DNA of 64,000 nt from Cryobacterium sp. PH29-G1 (lineage in GTDB: Bacteria > Actinomycetota > Actinomycetes > Actinomycetales > Microbacteriaceae). The position numbers and the translations under genes are program-made. The stretch is from assembly GCF_030063365.1 (NCBI RefSeq), contig NZ_JASISY010000016.1, positions 1-64,000 on the forward strand, given 5' to 3'. The notes under the pieces are model-generated. The model saw nothing but the letters and a program-made list of their open reading frames with translations. It did not search any database and was not told the origin of the DNA. This document shows, in pieces, positions 60,809-64,000 of the stretch. Within the stretch, counting starts at the first letter, position 1; every line of letters starts with the position of its first letter.

Positions 60809-61802
60809 GGCGCGCGTGGTGGCGCACATTTTCGCGCCCGTCTCAGCCCACGCCAAGCGGATGCGCCTGCTCGCCTGGGTACTGCTGCCGCTGCTGGCCG
60901 TGACCATCGTCACCTTTCTCACGGTGGGAGCCCGGGGTGACTGGGGCTTCGTGCTCGAACTACGCGGTCGGCGCCTCGCGGCCCTGGCCATGGTGGGATT
61001 CGCCATTGCCGTCTCGACGGTGGTGTTTCACACCATCACCGAGAATCGCATTCTCACCCCGTCTATTCTCGGTTTCGACGCCCTGTTCGTGCTGATCCAA
61101 ACCGTGCTGGTGTTCGTCGTGGGCTCCGCGGCACTGGCCACCATCCCCCCGGTGGCCCAGTTTGTGGGCGAGGTGGTGCTCATGGTGGCGCTGTCCACCC
61201 TGCTCTTTCGCTGGCTATTTGGTGGCAAGCGGCGCAGCCTGCACATTCTGGTGCTCGTGGGCATCGTCTGCGGGGTGCTGTTTCGCAGCGTCGCCAGCTT
61301 CTTTCAGCGCATTATTGACCCCAACGAATTCGTGGTGCTGCAGGACCGCCTGTTTGCCAGCTTCAATGCCGTCGATTCCGACCTGTTGCTCATCGCCGCC
61401 GTGCTGCTGGCCGGTGCGAGCTACTGCCTCTGGCGCCTGCGCCGCGACCTCGATGTGCTCGCGCTCGGCCGCGATCTGGCTACCGTGCTGGGCGCCGACC
61501 ATCGCGGACTGGTGCTGCGACTGCTGATGATCGTTTCGGTGCTGGTATCGGTCTCGACCGCTCTGGTGGGGCCGATCACGTTCTTCGGGCTGCTCGTGGC
61601 GAGCCTCGCCTACCAACTCACCGGCAGCCACCGGCATGCGGCCAACCTGCCGGTGGCCGTGGTGCTCGCCGTCATCGCCCTCGTGGGTGGGCAGACCATT
61701 CTCGAGCACGTCTTCGGGCTGGCCACCGTGCTCAGCGTCATCATCGAATTTATCGGAGGAATCGTGTTCATCTTTCTCGTCACTCGGGCGGCCCGGCCAT
61801 GA
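60801..61802 (+). CDS. Iron-siderophore ABC transporter permease, second subunit
   Basis: A 333-residue FecCD-family permease with about 9 helices. Motifs are LRGRRLAALAMVGFAIAVSTVVFHTITENRILTPSILGFDALFVLIQT and VGPITFFGLLVASLAYQLTG. The TTG start overlaps the first permease by 8 bases, and the ATPase gene overlaps its end by 4 bases, so synthesis of the complex is coupled. The pair of permeases suggests a heterodimeric channel. Confidence 0.88.
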   Translation: MAEARVVAHIFAPVSAHAKRMRLLAWVLLPLLAVTIVTFLTVGARGDWGFVLELRGRRLAALAMVGFAIAVSTVVFHTITENRILTPSILGFDALFVLIQTVLVFVVGSAALATIPPVAQFVGEVVLMVALSTLLFRWLFGGKRRSLHILVLVGIVCGVLFRSVASFFQRIIDPNEFVVLQDRLFASFNAVDSDLLLIAAVLLAGASYCLWRLRRDLDVLALGRDLATVLGADHRGLVLRLLMIVSVLVSVSTALVGPITFFGLLVASLAYQLTGSHRHAANLPVAVVLAVIALVGGQTILEHVFGLATVLSVIIEFIGGIVFIFLVTRAARP

Positions 61803-62557
61803 TCGAAATCGTGGGCCTGACCAAGAGCTACGGCACGACCGCGGTAGTGGATGCCGTCGACCTGGTGATCGAGCGCGGCGGCATCACATCGATCATCGGT
61901 GCCAACGGCGCCGGCAAGTCCACCCTGCTCTCGATGGTGGCCCGGCTGCTCACGCCCGACGCCGGCACGATCACGGTCGACGGTCGGGTCGTCGCGGCAA
62001 CGAAGAGCGGCGAGCTGGCCAAACACCTCGCCATTTTGCGGCAGGAGAACCACCTTGCGGCCCGGCTCACCGTGGCCGACCTCGTGGCGTTCGGTCGTTA
62101 CCCGCACTCGCGCGGCCGGCTCACGGTGGTGGACCGCGATCAGATCGACCGGGCCATTGACTACCTGGATCTCGGAGCCCTCACCGAACGTTACCTCGAC
62201 GAGCTCTCGGGCGGTCAGCGCCAACGCGCCTTCGTAGCGATGGTGCTCTGCCAGGACACCGACTACGTCTTGCTCGATGAACCGCTGAACAACCTTGACA
62301 TGAGCCACGCCGCCGCCATGATGCGCCTGCTGCTGCGGGCGGCCGACGAGCTGGGCAAGACCATCGTGATGGTCGTGCACGACATCAACTTTGCGTCCAC
62401 CCACAGCGACCACATCATCGGCATGAAAGACGGCAAGGTTGTGCATCAGGGGTCACCGGCCCAGGTCATCGACCAGGGCCCGCTGCACGACATCTTCGGC
62501 ATCGACGTGGGCGTGCACCTCATCGACGGCCACCGCATCGGCGTCTACTACGCCTGA
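61799..62557 (+). CDS. Iron-siderophore ABC transporter ATP-binding protein
   Basis: A 252-residue ATPase. Walker A is GANGAGKSTLL (about residues 33-43), the signature motif is ELSGGQRQRAFVAMV, Walker B is YVLLDEPLNNLD (about 158-169) and the switch His is in IVMVVHDINFA. It drives uptake by the two upstream permeases. The start overlaps the second permease by 4 bases (ATGA). It ends just before a noncoding repeat array that separates it from the reductase gene. Confidence 0.93.
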   Translation: MIEIVGLTKSYGTTAVVDAVDLVIERGGITSIIGANGAGKSTLLSMVARLLTPDAGTITVDGRVVAATKSGELAKHLAILRQENHLAARLTVADLVAFGRYPHSRGRLTVVDRDQIDRAIDYLDLGALTERYLDELSGGQRQRAFVAMVLCQDTDYVLLDEPLNNLDMSHAAAMMRLLLRAADELGKTIVMVVHDINFASTHSDHIIGMKDGKVVHQGSPAQVIDQGPLHDIFGIDVGVHLIDGHRIGVYYA

Positions 62558-62613
62558 TGTTCGGCGGCCCGGTGCTCTGCGCTGTTCTGCACTCCGGTCC
62601 GCCCCCCCATTCT

Positions 62614-62770
62614 GCACTCCTGTTCGGCGCCCCTGTTCTGCACACCTGTTCTGCACTCCGGTTCGGCGCTCCTGTTCCGCGCCCCTGCCCTGCACCCCTG
62701 TTCGGCGCCCGCTGCCTTGCACTCCTATTCTGCACCCCTGTTCTGCACACCTGTTCTGCACTCCGGTGCG
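62614..62770 (+). repeat. 13-bp degenerate tandem repeat in spacer (12 units)
   Basis: Units follow GCACNCCTGTTCT, repeating every 13 bases with one 14-base unit, from 62614 to 62770. They lie in the spacer between the siderophore ATPase and reductase genes. A unit of 13 cannot keep a reading frame, so the array is non-coding. It ends 18 bases before the reductase start. Confidence 0.8.
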
Positions 62771-62788
62771 ACTCAACGAAAGGCACCC

Positions 62789-63982
62789 ATGAACCCCACC
62801 GACTTTGCCACCCGTGAGCTCATTCGTCATCCGCTCGTGCGCCGCCTGCTGGAGGTCGCCGCCGTGCGCGACCTCTCGCCCACCCTGCGGCGCATCACCC
62901 TCGTGGGAGCCGACCTTGCGGGATTCACCGCCACTGGCCCCGACGACCACATCAAGATCTTCTTTCCCCTGGGCCAGCATCCTGGCGGCAACCCGTCCGG
63001 TCGGCCGGGCCAGCAGTCTGGCGCCCAGTCTGGCGCCCAGTCTGGCACCCAGTCTGGCGCCCAGTCTGGCGACCAGCCGGGCACCCAGCGCGACGACCAG
63101 CCGGGCGCCCAGTCTGGCCAGCAGTCGGGCGCCCAGTCTGGCACCCAGCGCGGCGACCAGCCGGGCACCCAGCGCGGCGACCAGTCGGGCACCCAGTCTG
63201 GCCAGCAGTCGGGCGCCCAGTCTGGCACCCAGCGCGACGACCAGCCGGGCACCCAGCGCGGCGACCAGCCGGGCACCCAGCGCGACGACCAGCCGGGCAC
63301 CCAGCGCGAAACCGCCGCGCGCGACTTCACCCCGCGTGAGTATCGCCCGGCCGCCGACGGTAGCGGCGGCGAACTCGACATCGACTTCGTGCTGCACGCC
63401 GACGCTGCCCCCGCCACCGGTTGGGCCAGCCGCGCCGCGATCGGCGACACCATCGAGATCGGCGGGCCGCGCGGGTCTCGGCTGGTGCCGGCTGGCATCC
63501 GCTCTGCGCTGCTAATAGCGGATGCCACCGCCCTCCCCGCCACCGCCCGCTGGCTCCAAGCCCTACCCGCCGAGGTAGCCGTGACCGTGGTGATCGCCGG
63601 CGGCGACGTGGCCAGTGGAAACGTGGCCATCGCCGACCTCGTTGCCTACCTCGCGGATGGCCTGCCCGCCGACGCGCCTGGCGACGAGCCTACCGACAAG
63701 CCTGGTGATTGGGCCGCCGACCTCCACCGCGAGCACCCGGCGACCAGCATCCACGTCGTTGACGACCACGCGCTGCTCGATACGGTTCGGGCCCAAGCGA
63801 TAGACGACGGAACATTCGTCTGGGCGGCGGGGGAGGCCCGGCTGCTCATTGCCGTGCGGCGTCACCTGCGCTCCGAGCGCGGGCTAGGCCGAGACCAGGC
63901 CCAGCTCAGCGGCTATTGGAAGCGCGGCATCGACAATCTCGACCACCACGCGCCCCTCGACCCCCTCGACCCCGAGGACTAG
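62789..63982 (+). CDS. Siderophore-interacting protein (FAD ferric reductase) with expanded repeat
   Basis: A 397-residue flavin reductase that releases iron from siderophores inside the cell, the last gene of the iron operon. The N-terminal FAD-binding barrel has VAAVRDLSPTLRRITLVGADL and DDHIKIFFP; the core resumes at RDFTPREY (the FAD-binding RxYTxR-type motif), then ELDIDFVLHAD and ATGWASRAAIGDTIEIGGPRGS. The C-terminal NAD(P) domain follows and ends KRGIDNLDHH. Between FFP and RDFTPREY lies an in-frame repeat of 25 units of 4 residues (63005-63304), absent from other members I know. The ATG at 62789 has AAAGG 7 bases upstream. Confidence 0.88.
   Translation: MNPTDFATRELIRHPLVRRLLEVAAVRDLSPTLRRITLVGADLAGFTATGPDDHIKIFFPLGQHPGGNPSGRPGQQSGAQSGAQSGTQSGAQSGDQPGTQRDDQPGAQSGQQSGAQSGTQRGDQPGTQRGDQSGTQSGQQSGAQSGTQRDDQPGTQRGDQPGTQRDDQPGTQRETAARDFTPREYRPAADGSGGELDIDFVLHADAAPATGWASRAAIGDTIEIGGPRGSRLVPAGIRSALLIADATALPATARWLQALPAEVAVTVVIAGGDVASGNVAIADLVAYLADGLPADAPGDEPTDKPGDWAADLHREHPATSIHVVDDHALLDTVRAQAIDDGTFVWAAGEARLLIAVRRHLRSERGLGRDQAQLSGYWKRGIDNLDHHAPLDPLDPED
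63005..63304 (+). repeat. 25 x 12-bp in-frame repeat in siderophore-interacting gene
   Basis: Units of 12 bases code for [S/P/R][G/D][A/T/D/Q]Q (for example SGAQ, PGTQ, RGDQ), repeated exactly 25 times in frame from 63005 to 63304. The product gains a 100-residue hydrophilic Q/G-rich loop. Length change by slippage would keep the frame. Confidence 0.9.
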
Positions 63983-64000
63983 CCCGCACCGTCCCGCACC

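Noticed and set aside
59630-61006. Minus-strand ORF (458 codons) opposite the siderophore permeases
   Set aside because: Composition (His/Gly/Asp/Arg/Glu-rich) is typical of antisense frames; the plus-strand permeases are unambiguous.
63005-63304. CRISPR-like array
   Set aside because: Units are only 12 bases, continuous and without spacers, and in frame with a gene.
62453-63397. Minus-strand ORF with GARLVAALGARL repeats opposite the reductase
   Set aside because: The repeats are the reverse strand of the 12-bp coding array; no start signal, and the plus-strand enzyme is clear.

Overview
This window reads as chromosomal DNA of a high-GC Gram-positive bacterium, most probably an actinobacterium of the Microbacteriaceae type (Cryobacterium/Salinibacterium-like; family-level placement is inference). 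Supporting signs are the GC-rich, GTG/TTG-tolerant starts, lipoprotein signals, a textbook DtxR/IdeR box, an F420/deazaflavin-type nitroreductase homologue, and GntR/TetR/LysR-controlled catabolic islands. No rRNA, tRNA, CRISPR array or prophage was recognised; the only mobile-element trace is a decayed IS3-type transposase.

Region 1 (1-12.4 kb) is a patchwork of small genes: two MFS exporters, two secreted lipoproteins, a TerC/Alx-type putative Mn2+ exporter behind a yybP-ykoY riboswitch, small membrane proteins, a GNAT acetyltransferase, a Rid-family protein, an IS3 remnant and a frameshifted secreted DUF2599-like gene. The second MFS gene has a structured leader with a 9-codon leader peptide, as expected for ribosome-mediated attenuation. 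Region 2 (12.4-18 kb) has a secreted GH18-type glycosidase divergent from a large membrane GT2 glycan synthase, plus a polytopic membrane protein.

Region 3 (18-31.3 kb) is a carboxylic-acid degradation island. It contains a TAXI-TRAP uptake system, a family I CoA-transferase for activation, a glutaryl-CoA-dehydrogenase-like acyl-CoA dehydrogenase, two crotonases, a 3-hydroxyacyl-CoA dehydrogenase, a dienoyl-CoA-reductase-type SDR, a thiolase, a thioesterase, a MaoC hydratase and a LysR regulator. Region 4 (31.3-38.6 kb) is a GntR-controlled sugar island: MHS-type MFS importer, aldo/keto reductase, TIM-barrel isomerase, DhaKL-type kinase, RpiB-like isomerase and a beta-hydroxyacid dehydrogenase. 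The gene set is that of tetrose/tetritol (erythrulose) catabolism. Region 5 (38.7-48.8 kb) is a Baeyer-Villiger type module: Zn alcohol dehydrogenase, alpha/beta hydrolase, FAD monooxygenase, two SDRs and a complete tripartite tricarboxylate transporter (TctCBA). A TetR protein probably controls it through a 32-bp palindrome found at two promoters. An acetate/succinate-type permease lies just upstream.

Region 6 (48.9-57.3 kb) is housekeeping-like: quinone oxidoreductase, small membrane proteins, a VOC protein, a CLC-CBS channel divergent from a MarR regulator, a deazaflavin-dependent nitroreductase homologue, a Met-rich membrane protein next to a Crp/Fnr regulator, and a HAD hydrolase. Region 7 (57.3-64 kb) starts with a membrane-protein gene flanked by 107-bp direct repeats. 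It ends with an iron-regulated siderophore uptake operon (binding protein, two permeases, ATPase, siderophore-interacting reductase). The reductase carries an in-frame array of 25 twelve-base repeats.

The most interesting items are the MFS leader peptide, the riboswitch with a visible SD-sequestering alternative hairpin, the paired TetR-type operators, the repeat-expanded siderophore reductase, the 107-bp repeat-flanked cassette, a dispersed hairpin repeat with compensatory stem changes, and the GT2 synthase with an unusual helical insertion.
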